Position numbers and translations under genes: made by a program
Source: Trichaptum fuscoviolaceum
Lineage: Eukaryota > Basidiomycota > Agaricomycetes > Hymenochaetales > Trichaptaceae
Direction: 5' to 3'
Length of the DNA stretch: 64,000 nt
NCBI GenBank assembly: GCA_910574455.1
Contig: CAJSYZ010000001.1
Location: 1,093,961 to 1,157,960, forward strand
The notes under the pieces: model-generated
The model's database searches: none
The model's input: the letters and a program-made list of their open reading frames with translations, nothing else
What the model was told of the DNA's origin: nothing
Part shown: in pieces, positions 35,254 through 46,961 of the stretch
Layout of the letters: every line of letters starts with the position of its first letter
How positions within the stretch are numbered: position 1 is the first letter of the stretch

Positions 35254-37863
35254 TAAACAATGAACAAACCATTCTCCGGTGCCCTGATGGTCACTTGCGT
35301 AGGTCGGTTCTCGCACTCGGCTCGTATATAGCCGATTATCCGGAACAGGTGAGTCTATGCGCAATATGCACTGGATGGTGCTGCAAGTAAGTATTGTCCT
35401 TTCCAAAAATCACATCCGACTTGAGTTCGAGGAAATGGCTTAATGCGGCTACTATATAGATGTACAGCACCTCACAAGAACCTAGATAATCCGGAATTTG
35501 TTACAAATCCTCGAACAAAAGAGCTGCACGAACGATTGATAGAACAGGTGGATGACAATAGCATAAGTAGAGCCACAATTCGTAAGGAGTATGGGTTCCA
35601 CCAAGATATCGTCGTATGTGTTCCAACTTCAAGTTGTCCATTAGATGCACTTACCGCAACTTGAACTATGTCCCGTAGCCCTTCACCAATGATTTTCCGC
35701 GTGCAGATATATGCGATCTCATTTCTCCAGACTTACTGCACCAAATCATCAAAGGCGTGTTCAAGGATCATCTTGTCGAGTGGATTTGCCAGAGCATGAC
35801 CACAACAGAGCTGGATATTGTGGATAAAAGGTACTATTCCCTTACAAGTCGTTTAATGCAAATACCATTGCTAACTTTCACGTAGAATCAGATTGCTGCT
35901 CCTTTTCCCGGACTTCGCAGATTTCCCGAAGGTCGAGGCTTCAAGCAATGGACAGGTAATGATTCAAAGGCACTTATGAAAGTATGTGGTATTTTCATCA
36001 TGATCTTGTTTGAGGCAGTGGTTTGCTGATATCTGATGCAATCCGCTTAGGTGTATCTTCCGGCTATTGTGGGCATTGTACATGATGATATAGTTCACGC
36101 ATTGAGTGCATTTCTGGACTTCTGTTACCTTGTGCGTCGGTACACGATTACAGCCTCAACTCTTGATCAGATTAAAGCCTCTCTGGATCACTATCATCAA
36201 TATCGCAAAATATTCATAGCTAAGGGCATCCGGGATAACTTCTCACTTCCACGACAGCATGCCATGATTCACTATCCTACAATGATCCCTCTCTTCGCTG
36301 CACCAAGCGGGCTGTGCTCATCGATCACAGAGAATAAACACATTTACGCGGTCAAGGAAACATGGCGACGCTCAAACAGAAATGATCCTTTGGGTCAGAT
36401 GATCACAGCAAACCAACGTCTCAGTAAACTTATTGCATCGAGGGCAGACTTCAAGAGGCGTGGAATGCTGGAAAGTCCGTTGGCTGAGGCTTCATGGAGA
36501 GCTTTGCAAGATGTTCTGCGCAAGAATATGTCAGGGTCGAAGACACTGGCAGATGACGCTGAGAGGACCCAAATTCGGAAGCCTGAGGAGCAGATGCAAC
36601 ATCATGATACACCCGAAGCTGGTGCAGCTGATGATACAGAGGACTTCTTCGATGACATTGTGGGCAATAACGAACTCAACGAAATTGCAGACCTGGAAGA
36701 TCCCGAACTTGAAAGCTTAGTGCATGGGCCACAGCATCTTGCGGTTCATGACATACTACATGCTGAACGCCAGATCCGCTTGGGTGGCAGAAATGACCCT
36801 TTGAGCTTGATCTTAATGGCTTCGAAGCAACGTGGGTATTACTTGGTAACCCATGCTTTTGGTGTTACACATCTGACTTCTTTGTTGTCATCCTTGCAGA
36901 GTCCAGTAAGGTGTATCCTAAACAGCTCAACGCGCTTGCGGCGATAAAAGGTCATCCAGAGCTCCGACAGCTCCGACAGCTCATTAAAGAATACTTATTC
37001 AACAAGTACGAGAATCACACCTCCAACTCAAGGGGCTCCTCTGGTAGAGCCCAACCAGCAGTTGAATTGGACACGAGCAATGACTTTTCAATATTCCATT
37101 CAGCCACCGCTTTCTTTGCCTACCATGGCGAATCGATCCCTATAGAACAAGCAATGAGGGAGGCGATCAGGTCCAATCCCTCTTGGCGCGGAAAAGCAAG
37201 ACGTGATACAGTCCTTGTTCGAGTTAGCTCCTGCAAAAAGGGGTTTGCAGGAATGAGAGTTGCCCGGGTTATGCTTCTTTTTTCCTTCACCGCTAAAGAA
37301 GAACATCAGGACTGCGCTCTCGTCCAATTTTTCAAGCGTGTTGGAGATTCACCCGACCTGAAAACAAGAATGTGGATAGTCGAACCGGAGTATGAGTTAG
37401 AGAGCTCTACCACCTGTGTCGAATGCTGTACTGGAGTGGATGTCAGTGGCAGATGTCGCTATCACCGCGAGTGCAAGGTTCCGAAGCTATCTGTGATAGA
37501 TGTAGGGGACATCCTCCGTTTAGCCCACCTCCTGGGGGTTCCGAAGGGTGATGAATGTCCTCCAAAGTCATTGACACCTGAGGAGTCCCTGGATTTTTAT
37601 GATAGATTCTATGTTAACCGATTTGCTGACATGCACATGCATGAAACATTGTACGAAAGTAGACAACGATAACTTGAAAGAGCCTTCGAGTCCTTGTTGC
37701 ATAGTATTGACAATTGCGACACAGTACGAGTACAAAGATCATTTCACACTGGCATACTATAGTACAAATAGAGAGGCATTAACATAGAAGTTGATTCTGC
37801 CTGAACACCCTGCTGCTAGTACTAGATGTCGCGAGTGACTACTAGTAGTCCCAAACTGATATC

Positions 37864-39789
37864 CTAAGCGCCGACTCCGATAGGATTAAGTTTTTCGAAG
37901 AGCAATAGTAAGATTTCGACGTCTTTGCAGCAACTTGAACCCAATCTACCAACTTCTGCGGAGACGAACATATCAAACTCGTACTCTGTCGCGGCGAGGC
38001 TTTCCTTGTCGTGGTCATAGTCGTCAACAGACGCGCGAAGATGGGAGGTTAACTGAGCTAGTTTGGCCTTGAGCGTGTCTGAAGCTAGTAGAGAATTGAA
38101 GCTGAGCAATGGGAATAGAGCGTGATCGTTCGAAAGAATTATTAGACATTTCCTGATCAAATTGAATTTGTTCAGGAAGATCTGGCGTTCTTTGCGCAGT
38201 TCCGAGACACTGGTACCCTCGACGCGATCCTGCCAGTGTACAGAATCCCCCATTTCGCCTGCTTCATTGACAGTGGATGATTTGTTGGTCTGCTTCGTGG
38301 CGTCCTGAACAGCATCCTCCTTCTCAACAGCGTCGCTGACGGTGGACGATTTGACGAAGTTGCCTGCGCGTGCCAACTTGAATTGGTGGCGCACATTCAC
38401 CGCTGATCCTAATCGAAATACAGCGGAATAATCAATTTCTGCCTTCGACGGATTTGAATTTAGGATGGAAACATCCTGATGATGTTCAGTAAGGGCGTCT
38501 AGCAAAACCAAACATTCCTTGCACGTGTTGTACGACCAGATAAGCAGAGGGATGAAGAACCTCAATGCGAGCACTGGTATACTAAAAGAAGTGTTGCGCT
38601 TCTCCGCCGACAACTTGTACCAGTCAAGGCCCGATGGGTCCAGTGAGAAGTCCGTGAAATTGAAGTGCCGGTGCGGGACAAAATTCATGACAACGGCCTC
38701 TTGGCTCGACAACAGAATGCCCCCTCGACGCGTACCAATGGAAAGGTAGGAAGATTCGAAGAAGCTGTTCTGAAAGTTGTCGAATACAGATCTCCTGTGG
38801 GCCCATATTGTCGTCCCGTCCCATACAGAGACGCCATCATTAGAAGAAAACTGTGGCAAGAAGTGGGCGCGGTAGTAGTCGATAACGTTTTCCATAAACT
38901 TCGACCACCCAATACCATCGATGGACTGAGTACTAGTATGATAGTAATCTAGGCGTTGTGGCGTAATGAGCCTAACAGGAAGGAGCTCTGCAAACGCTGA
39001 CACCACCATAAGCCTCATTTCGCCTACTATATTGTTCCAAACAGTAAATTCGGGGTTCCTCCACTGCCAGTGCCACCAAATAAGAAATCAGTACTCCTAT
39101 TAATACAGTGCTGGTGTAGTAGATGAAGTTGCCACTTACGATTGCCAGTGGATTGGATGGTACTACATCTGGTTGGTTAACCAAATACTCGAGATTTGTA
39201 CTTGAGTACACTTCCATCACCAAGTCCAAGTCGGAGTCTGTCCGTGACTGCCACTTCCTGACTTTCTTCAGTTGCTCTTCGTGAGAATGCAAGGTGTCTC
39301 TCGTCTGGAAGACTAACGAGCTGACTTTCTTCAGTTCCTCTTCGTAAGAACGCAAGGCGTCTCTCGTCTGGTGGGATAACGTCTTAATGATAACCATCGC
39401 GCCGAGCAGCGCTCTTTCAGTCGTAGTCGATAGCGAGTAGTTTTCCCGATATGTTAGTTCGCGTAATATCTTTTCGATGAGATGGTTCATGGATGTGTCA
39501 TCTGCAATCAGGTTGCGATTGAGCAATTCGCCATTAACTAAGGATTCGGGTCCACTGGCAGAAGCGCCACGATGGAGAGAAAGTAGTAGACCATCTGTCA
39601 TCATCACTTGAGTCTTGCGCAAGATGTAGAATCAATAAATTTGTGCCTACCACTAAGAGGATCCGAATCGTAATCATTGGGGACTCCATCACTGGCATCA
39701 GTCGCAGCGTCCTCGTAGTACTCATCCGCTGGCGACACAGGTTCCGAGGTGAAGACTCGTGTCTTGGGGGGGGGGTAAGTAGTAATCAT
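37864..39789 (-). CDS. Unrecognised Agaricomycete protein (divergent pair, minus gene)
   Basis: Three exons: 39651-39789, 39140-39606, 37864-39063; 1806 nt, 601 aa. Start MITTYPPPKTRV. Acidic N-terminus; a middle part with two near-identical heptad-like stretches (QTRDALRSYEEELKKVS and QTRDTLHSHEEQLKKVR), so probably a coiled coil. The large C-terminal part includes WRNPEFTVWNNIVGEMRLM, YYRAHFLPQFSSNDGVSVWDG and IGTRRGGILLSSQEAVVMNFVPH. Hydrophobic ALRFFIPLLIWSYN may be a membrane or buried helix. Intron phases agree and no break is seen, so it looks like a real gene. I do not recognise the family. It diverges from the gene at 40.9-43.9 kb across a repeat-rich 1.1-kb region. Confidence 0.75.
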
Positions 39790-40859
39790 AGATGGAAGCC
39801 ATTTTCAGAGCTGATCAAGTTATCCGTCTTTGTCAAACTTGCGAACTTGAAGTGTCAACCTGAGATACGGTGTCAGCCTGACTGAGCTCAAGCGTCCACT
39901 GGCAGAGTCATGGGAGTCAGTACTTATACTCAGGAAGGCTACCGTGATGGTGGCAACAATAAGGGGATCATTCCCGAGCCGTGGCATTACTACTCAGGCT
40001 AGTAGTAGTGCCTGCGTGACACGCAACTTCAAATTGAAGTGTGCCACTGTCAGCCTCAGGCTGAGTGCCGGCTGCCAAGTGGTACTACTACTAGTAATAG
40101 TAGTCCGCTCTCAGGGGGCGTTCCTGGAACTTCAAGTTGAAGTCATCCAGTAGTAGTAATCGGAACTTGAGGCTCCGACTTCAACTTGAAGATATTAAAT
40201 TCGGAATTTGTCTTTTCCCGGTCGTACACTTCAAGTTTTGTCCGGAAGAGATAACTTGAAGAGAAAACTTGCGATTGGCTGGAGGATGAAAATTTAGCTT
40301 ACTATTCGATTAAAGTTCACGACGACACACTGGCACCTCCCTCAGCTAGTACTAGTACGCTTCGTGTCGGGGATAGCAGTCACGGTGACTCGGAGTGCAC
40401 CCCGGGTTCCCGGGCCGCAGCGGGCCGTGACACTGCCAGCCTGAGTGGTGCCACCACTGGCAGTGGCAGTGGTACTAGAGTACTACTAGTCACGGTATCC
40501 TGAGAACTTGAAGTTGCGCTGGCAGTCCCATCAACATCATGATGCTGAGTGAGCCTCAGGCTGACTGAGGCTCTTGACCCTGTGCCCACTCACTGACTGC
40601 AACCACTTCGAGTCCTCCTACAAAAAACCATTCAACAATGTCTACTTTGCGCACTACTAGTACCCGGGCCAATGACTCGGATGTACCTAAGCCTAGTCGT
40701 TATAACACGGATAGTCGAGATATAAGTGCGTAATGCTGTCTAAGAGTAATGTATAGCAAAGCACTCATTATCGTCACTGGCATGGTCAAATAGCTCAGTA
40801 TATCAGCCGCACACTACTAGCGAATAAAGACTCTGCTATCAAGACTCCATACCAAACCG
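39790..40859. repeat. Repeat-filled divergent intergenic region
   Basis: No gene. Dense short palindromes, many with one unpaired central base: CAGCCTCAGGCTG (40051-40063), AACTTCAAGTT (40128-40138), CTTCAACTTGAAG (40179-40191), CACTGGCAGTG (40455-40465), AACTTGAAGTT (40505-40515) and AGCCTCAGGCT (40552-40562). ACTAGTAGT words are also frequent. The promoters of both divergent genes must lie within this stretch. Confidence 0.75.
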
Positions 40860-43800
40860 GTGTGTAGTATACTGATAAATAGTAAGGCCCAACAAAGTAC
40901 TAATAATGATTGTTCTGGTCAAATAGCACAGGAAATCATGATGGAGACCCGTTCGTCAACTCACGGCAGTGATTACGACGACATGGATCATATTTATACT
41001 GCTGAAGACTTCACGCCTAGTCCCGCATCTGACATGGAGATTACGGAGACCTCCGGCTCACCGACTAAATCCGAGCAAGATTATCCAACCAAAGGCACTT
41101 TGAGAACATCTTTCAATTCGCAAGCTGCTCTTGTGCTAAAAGGCTTGAACGAATTGGCAGCTCTCGCTATCGATCCTTATCCCGTTGCGGAAGACGGAAT
41201 TAGAAAGTACGAAGAAGACTTGCACGATTCGGAATGGAACAAACATATGGTCAATCGGAAAAGCAATGTCACTCATCACGAATTGAGGGACAACTCAGCA
41301 AAACGAGCCATGGAACCATTTAGAACAGCTTTAGAGGTGAATAAGATTAAGTCGATGAGGAAGGCAAGGCAGTTGGTGGATGCCAAACTCCGTGACGTTG
41401 GCGAAAATATGGCCAAGCTAGATGGATGTGCGAAGGACTTCCTTGCCGACGCAAAAGAGAAGCTCAACAAACTCGCTAAACGATCAACAGTACCTCATCT
41501 TGAAGGAGGAGACAGACTCGGTGAATTGAGGGAGGGTTTGGCCATATCACGCAAGTCAGGCAGGAAACGTGAATTGGTCAGCGTTGAGACTGGCATGTTA
41601 TCCCTTCAAATCCAGAACGCAATGGCCGAAATCGTCAACACAAAAAACAACTTGAACAACAAATATATAAAGATCTTGTTAAAGCAAGTCATCGAAGAAG
41701 TAAGTATGAATGTTCCCGCTCCGTGTCTCAATTTATTTACATGATTCACACAGCTGCAACATACGGCCACCGCCACTGTGATGCGCAACATAGTTGAGAA
41801 AGCGTGAGAAGATCTTTTCAGGGCTTTCCGGTATTCATTTCCAGAAAGCTCTCAGGCTAAATTTGAATTCATGTTGGAAGGCGTCTCCAGACTGCCGGTC
41901 GCCGATTCCGGTTTGAAGGTTACAGGGTTGGCGAAGAAGGTCGACGCACTATTCGCGTTCTTTACGGGGATGAATGCATCAACACCTGCCACTACTACTA
42001 CTAGCCACCCTCGTCGCTCCCTTTTTGACGATTTCCTGGCAAAAGAGCTTCGTTTCTCTTCACCCTTGACAGATGAACTCGAAGTGAAAGACACGGACGC
42101 GAATAGTATAAACCGGAGGTTCAAATTCTTCTTCCCGCGTCTTCACCTTGTCCTGGAATTCTATTTCTTTCTCTTCCTGTCGCTCAGACACCAGCTCTCC
42201 GTCGTGGAGGATAGGATCTCTTCCGCGCTGAGGTGTCATGGTCCAGAGAAGCTCTCTAATCTCACAGAAGGTGACGAACTATTCACCGAGATAACAAAAG
42301 GCGGACTTACGGTGGACTTGAAATTGCAAGAGGAGAGGGCCGAATTCATCGAGCGCCTACAAGAGTTCCTGAAATTTGAAAGTACGGAGGGGCCATATTG
42401 CAATGACCTCAAATTTACTCTGGACGATCCCGAAATTGGGTTTTCGAAGATGGCTTCACTGGATTACTCTGGCCCCGATGACGTTCCAACGAGAGCGTAC
42501 AAGGAGCGATGGGAGCAGAGCCAACTGCAGCATGCAATCTCAGAAGCTTATGAACACAACATCGAGCGTGAGCGACACGAGGCAGAGCAACGAAAGAAGG
42601 AGAAACGAGAGGCGGAGACCGAAACTTCTGAAGAGATGGACTATGGCGGTATTGATGGCTTGTTCAAAGATCCGTTGAACTCGACGCTTACTAGTGGCTC
42701 TTCCAACTCGCCCTCTTCACCAACACCGGCCGATTCTTCGGAAGAGGTATCAAACTCAAACAGTCGTGCTAAAGGTTCCTCAGATGCTTTGGGTGTAAAA
42801 GCCGAAGTAGCTGGATTGCAGACGGTTGTTCCACCGAAGTCCGGCCAGAATCTTAATTATCTGAACGAACATATCAAGAAAATGCGGGACATGGGCAGAA
42901 CTGCCTTCTTTGGCTTATCCAAGACGAATGGTGATAGAAATGCGTTCCTAAAACTCATGGATCAGGCTTACGTCGATGAGCTGCAGAAGTGCCTACCGCT
43001 TGGCTTGAAACCTGATGACGGCTTAAATGCTAACTCCAAATTGTTCCATTGGCTGGAGAAGGTCAGGATGCGCGTTAACGAATATCGTGATCGAGCATCA
43101 GTGCTACTCCGTGCGATTCAACTAATATTGTGTGATATTCCCGCGGACGTCGTTCAGGAGGTGGACCCTTTTCGAAACCTTCTAAACCAATTCCAACATG
43201 GGCGCAAGCGTAACCTCGCTACGTCCACGGTTATAGCTCTTGTGCAGGATTCACAGAAAAGCTTGCATCACTTCCTAGACGAGGATCAAATGGAACGTAT
43301 GGTTACTCTGGCTCTGATAGAGGGACATGGCCAACTTTATGGCAGGGAGTTGCAAAGTGAGGTTGAGATGCCTCTTTGGGTTCGAGATCTTCTCTATAAT
43401 ATCAGCAAAGGACACTACGCCAAATTGTTGAAAAGTCCCGATACCGGTTTGTTAGGTTTCGCTCTTCAGTCCATCCCCACTAGTACCAGAGATGCTCCGC
43501 AAGCCGAGGGCGAGGGCATACCAGAACAAAGCGTTGAAACCATCGATATAAAGGGCAAGGGTCGACTGGTTTCGAGCGAGGATTCCAACGACTTGGAGTT
43601 GACAGCTGGACAAACATCTGTGAGCCATAGCGTAAACTCCGAGTCGACCTCTAGACAGTCACCCGCGATGGCTGGACAGTGTTCCCCGAGTCTTGCGAAA
43701 TCCGAGTCAGCAGCTGGACCTTCAAGTGCATCGACGATTCGACCCCGGCGCGTATCACCGGCTCAAGAACGTGCCTCAGCCCTAACACTCCTTGTCTCTT

Positions 43801-43907
43801 GCCCGTTCACTAACCCAGGCAGCAACTCAGTCAGAGAGGGATCTCACTCGAGAAGAACGCTGGTTCTTCAAAAATTACATCTAATGTTGAGTTTACCGCA
43901 GATATGA
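40860..43907 (+). CDS. Unrecognised protein with in-frame stop (divergent pair, plus gene)
   Basis: Exon 1 (about 40860 or a downstream ATG such as 40938, to 41699) encodes an acidic N-terminus (METRSSTHGSDYDDMD) and a helical, Lys-rich region. A GT-AG intron at 41700-41753 is clear. The second exon is open to 43907 except for a single TGA at 41805-41807 between VEKA and EDLFRAFRYSFPE, where Trp (TGG) would fit. Beyond it come helical regions, a Ser/Thr-rich linker, a conserved-looking part (ETTYL-free; KLFHWLEKVRMRVNEYRDRASVLLRAIQLI) and a Ser-rich tail. No family recognised. The protein is either truncated at about 300 aa, subject to readthrough, or this is a recent pseudogene. Confidence 0.6.
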
Positions 43908-44140
43908 CACTGCCAGTATTAATTTATGTACATCCCCGCCACGAAGCATAGCGTAGTACCTGCTCTTCTTCCCTTCCTATAGCTTTTCATATGGCTTTTA
44001 CGCTATTCATTTACTTTTCCTCTCAGTCTTAATTTCCTAAGCCCCCATGTCCTCTATTGCTATCTGCTATTTTCTTCTTCATATCCTTGCCCTTTTTGTA
44101 CACTGGCATACTATGCATTCGCTTATCCTTTTTTTCACTG
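43908..44140. other. Short intergenic stretch
   Basis: T/C-rich 3' flank of the preceding gene, running up to the large inverted repeat. No gene. Confidence 0.4.
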
Positions 44141-46961
44141 CTGCCAGGTAGCTGATTGAATGAAGTACAGCATTGCTGTAAACCATCCACTGCATCAACA
44201 CTCAGCAAATGCTGGCTGAAGCAGTATAGGGTGAATCAGCCTTGCTGTACATTGATTCAGGGGATGCATACCTAGGGAATACTAGGCATGCAATACCAAT
44301 TGGGATTATAGCACTGGATAATAGAATAATGCATTGCATACCCACCGCTTTTTTAGGTTAATTATAGCATTCAGGCACTGTTGATTGATAGCATGCTGTA
44401 ATAAATCAGAATGTCATAATTTCCATCTATTTTGAGATATGAGGCACTCCAGGGTCCAGGACCCTGAGGTCTGGCAGGTTCCAGGTCACTTGGTGCCGCT
44501 TTAGAGGAGGTCGTGGGAATAAACTCAAATTAACCTTTGCAGGCTCTACAGGCCTTCTAAAATAGCACAAAAATAACCAAAAAATCAGGAAATATTCCTG
44601 GGCACTGCCGCTTTGCTGTAGCGTGGGAACTACGCTTCTGAGCGACCATATTAGGGTACCAGTGTGTTCTGGGCCCCTCTGGGCCCTTCCTAAAGCGGTA
44701 AAAATCATCATAAAATAGATAATTATATTCATTTGCACCTGCATATATGCAGGCTTCCCCTGGGCCTACCAGCAGCAAATAAAATGCAATAAAATCGGAT
44801 TATATTAGTAGAAGTATATCAAACATGATCTAGATAGCTAAATATGGTAATACTAGCTGGGAACATGTGTATAACATCAGATCATATTCTATTTTTAATA
44901 CATAACATATGGGGCCCATTGCACCACATTGGGATACCTCCGGGATGCAAATTTTGATGGGATTCCAATGGGACGTACTAGAAGAGCTGAAACGGGCTTT
45001 CACGGCGCTAAAATATGCATTTTTCATATTGTTACAAATTATTCTTTTATTTAAATGTTATTTTTGTTTCAGCACTTCCACTGCACGTAAAGGCATGTCT
45101 AAATAGTCAAAATGGTACAGAACGACGAGGAGAACAATAATATGAGCTTAGAATAGCTACACGGGAGCTATATATAGCTCTAACACACTAACTATTTTCG
45201 GAGTGCATGCAATTATTGTTAGTCATTCCTATGCATGTATGTACACTGTGTCTATGTTCTGAAAGCTTTAAATAGCTCTCTATATATACTTCTCATGCTG
45301 TACGAGGTTTCGCAGCAATCAGAGCTCATTTGAAATTGATATAAGGCATACAAGTTTCGGAAAGATGGGTCAATTTTAATTTATTGGGAGTGTTATGGGA
45401 CAGGCACATAGTGCCAAACATTTACTATAGCTATTCTAAACATAATCCAAATGCATGTTTGGGGTACAGATGGAATGTAGAAGTCATATCTAATATTGTA
45501 GGATGAGATGCTATGTGTAATATCAGAATGTACATGTTATGTCAGAATCATATATAACTTACAGATTCCATCTGTACCCCAAACATGCATTTGGATTATG
45601 TTTAGAATAGCTATAGTAAATGTTTGGCACTATGTGCCTGTCCCATAACACTCCCAATAAATTAAAATTGACCCATCTTTCCGAAACTTGTATGCCTTAT
45701 ATCAATTTCAAATGAGCTCTGATTGCTGCGAAACCTCGTACAGCATGAGAAGTATATATAGAGAGCTATTTAAAGCTTTCAGAACATAGACACAGTGTAC
45801 ATACATGCATAGGAATGACTAACAATAATTGCATGCACTCCGAAAATAGTTAGTGTGTTAGAGCTATATATAGCTCCCGTGTAGCTATTCTAAGCTCATA
45901 TTATTGTTCTCCTCGTCGTTCTGTACCATTTTGACTATTTAGACATGCCTTTACGTGCAGTGGAAGTGCTGAAACAAAAATAACATTTAAAATAAAAGAA
46001 TAATTTGTAACAATATGAAAAATGCATATTTTAGCGCCGTGAAAGCCCGTTTCAGCTCTTCTAGTACGTCCCATTGGAATCCCATCAAAATTTGCATCCC
46101 GGAGGTATCCCAATGTGGTGCAATGGGCCCCATATGTTATGTATTAAAAATAGAATATGATCTGATGTTATACACATGTTCCCAGCTAGTATTACCATAT
46201 TTAGCTATCTAGATCATGTTTGATATACTTCTACTAATATAATCCGATTTTATTGCATTTTATTTGCTGCTGGTAGGCCCAGGGGAAGCCTGCATATATG
46301 CAGGTGCAAATGAATATAATTATCTATTTTATGATGATTTTTACCGCTTTAGGAAGGGCCCAGAGGGGCCCAGAACACACTGGTACCCTAATATGGTCGC
46401 TCAGAAGCGTAGTTCCCACGCTACAGCAAAGCGGCAGTGCCCAGGAATATTTCCTGATTTTTTGGTTATTTTTGTGCTATTTTAGAAGGCCTGTAGAGCC
46501 TGCAAAGGTTAATTTGAGTTTATTCCCACGACCTCCTCCTAAAGCGGCACCAAGTGACCTGGAACCTGCCAGACCTCAGGGTCCTGGACCCTGGAGTGCC
46601 TCATATCTCAAAATAGATGGAAATTATGACATTCTGATTTATTACAGCATGCTATCAATCAACAGTGCCTGAATGCTATAATTAACCTAAAAAAGCGGTG
46701 GGTATGCAATGCATTATTCTATTATCCAGTGCTATAATCCCAATTGATATTATATGCCTAGTATTCCCTAGGTATGCTGATTTACCCTATACTGCTTCAG
46801 CCAGCATTTGCTGTAGATGATGCAGTGGATGGTTTACAGCAAGGCTGTACTTCATTCAATCAGATGCTCTATATCATGCAGTGATTGCTGTAATCTCATT
46901 CAATGAGTATCTCCAGTACATTCAGCAAACACTGTATTTCATTCAATGAACTAACTGGCAG
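44141..46961. repeat. Giant inverted repeat (2.8 kb, 88-bp spacer)
   Basis: Left arm 44141-45476 and right arm 45565-46961 are reverse complements, with a unique spacer 45477-45564. The inner kilobase is almost identical; I saw isolated differences, for example TTTAGAGGAGG against TTTAGGAGGAGG. The outer ~250 bp is more diverged, and the left arm lacks about 60-75 bp present in the right. The ends read CTGCCAG and CTGGCAG. Small reading frames in each arm mirror one another and lack protein-like features. It could be a foldback (non-autonomous DNA) transposon or a locus giving long hairpin RNA. Confidence 0.92.

Larger units (their letters stand above)
26925..37672 (+). pseudogene. Plavaka-type (CACTA-like) transposase, interrupted
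   Basis: A C2H2 finger near the start (CTLPGCSRTFKSQSGRARHEYSAHP type) is followed by the Plavaka landmarks: FVPVILGSDKTTVS, YPLYLSIGNVS, VLALGSYIADYPE, KQWTGNDSKALMKVYLPAIVG, DLLHQIIKGVFKDHLV and LPRQHAMIHYPTMI. Exons before the insertion: 26925-27411, 27473-28092, 28155-28362 and 28411-28520. After it: 35259-35386, 35460-35613, 35679-35830, about 35886-36000, 36051-36831 and 36900-37672. Breaks: an in-frame TGA at 27604-27606, where CGA would fit; the 6.7-kb retrotransposon at 28521-35253; and a probable 1-nt loss near 35890. It is therefore dead as it stands. Plavaka elements are cut-and-paste DNA transposons of basidiomycetes; I could not fix the terminal repeats. Confidence 0.87.

Noticed and set aside
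44427..46672. Mirrored 65-124-aa frames in the giant inverted repeat
   Set aside because: The same frames appear in both arms, lack protein-like composition and have no introns or motifs; they follow from the repeat.
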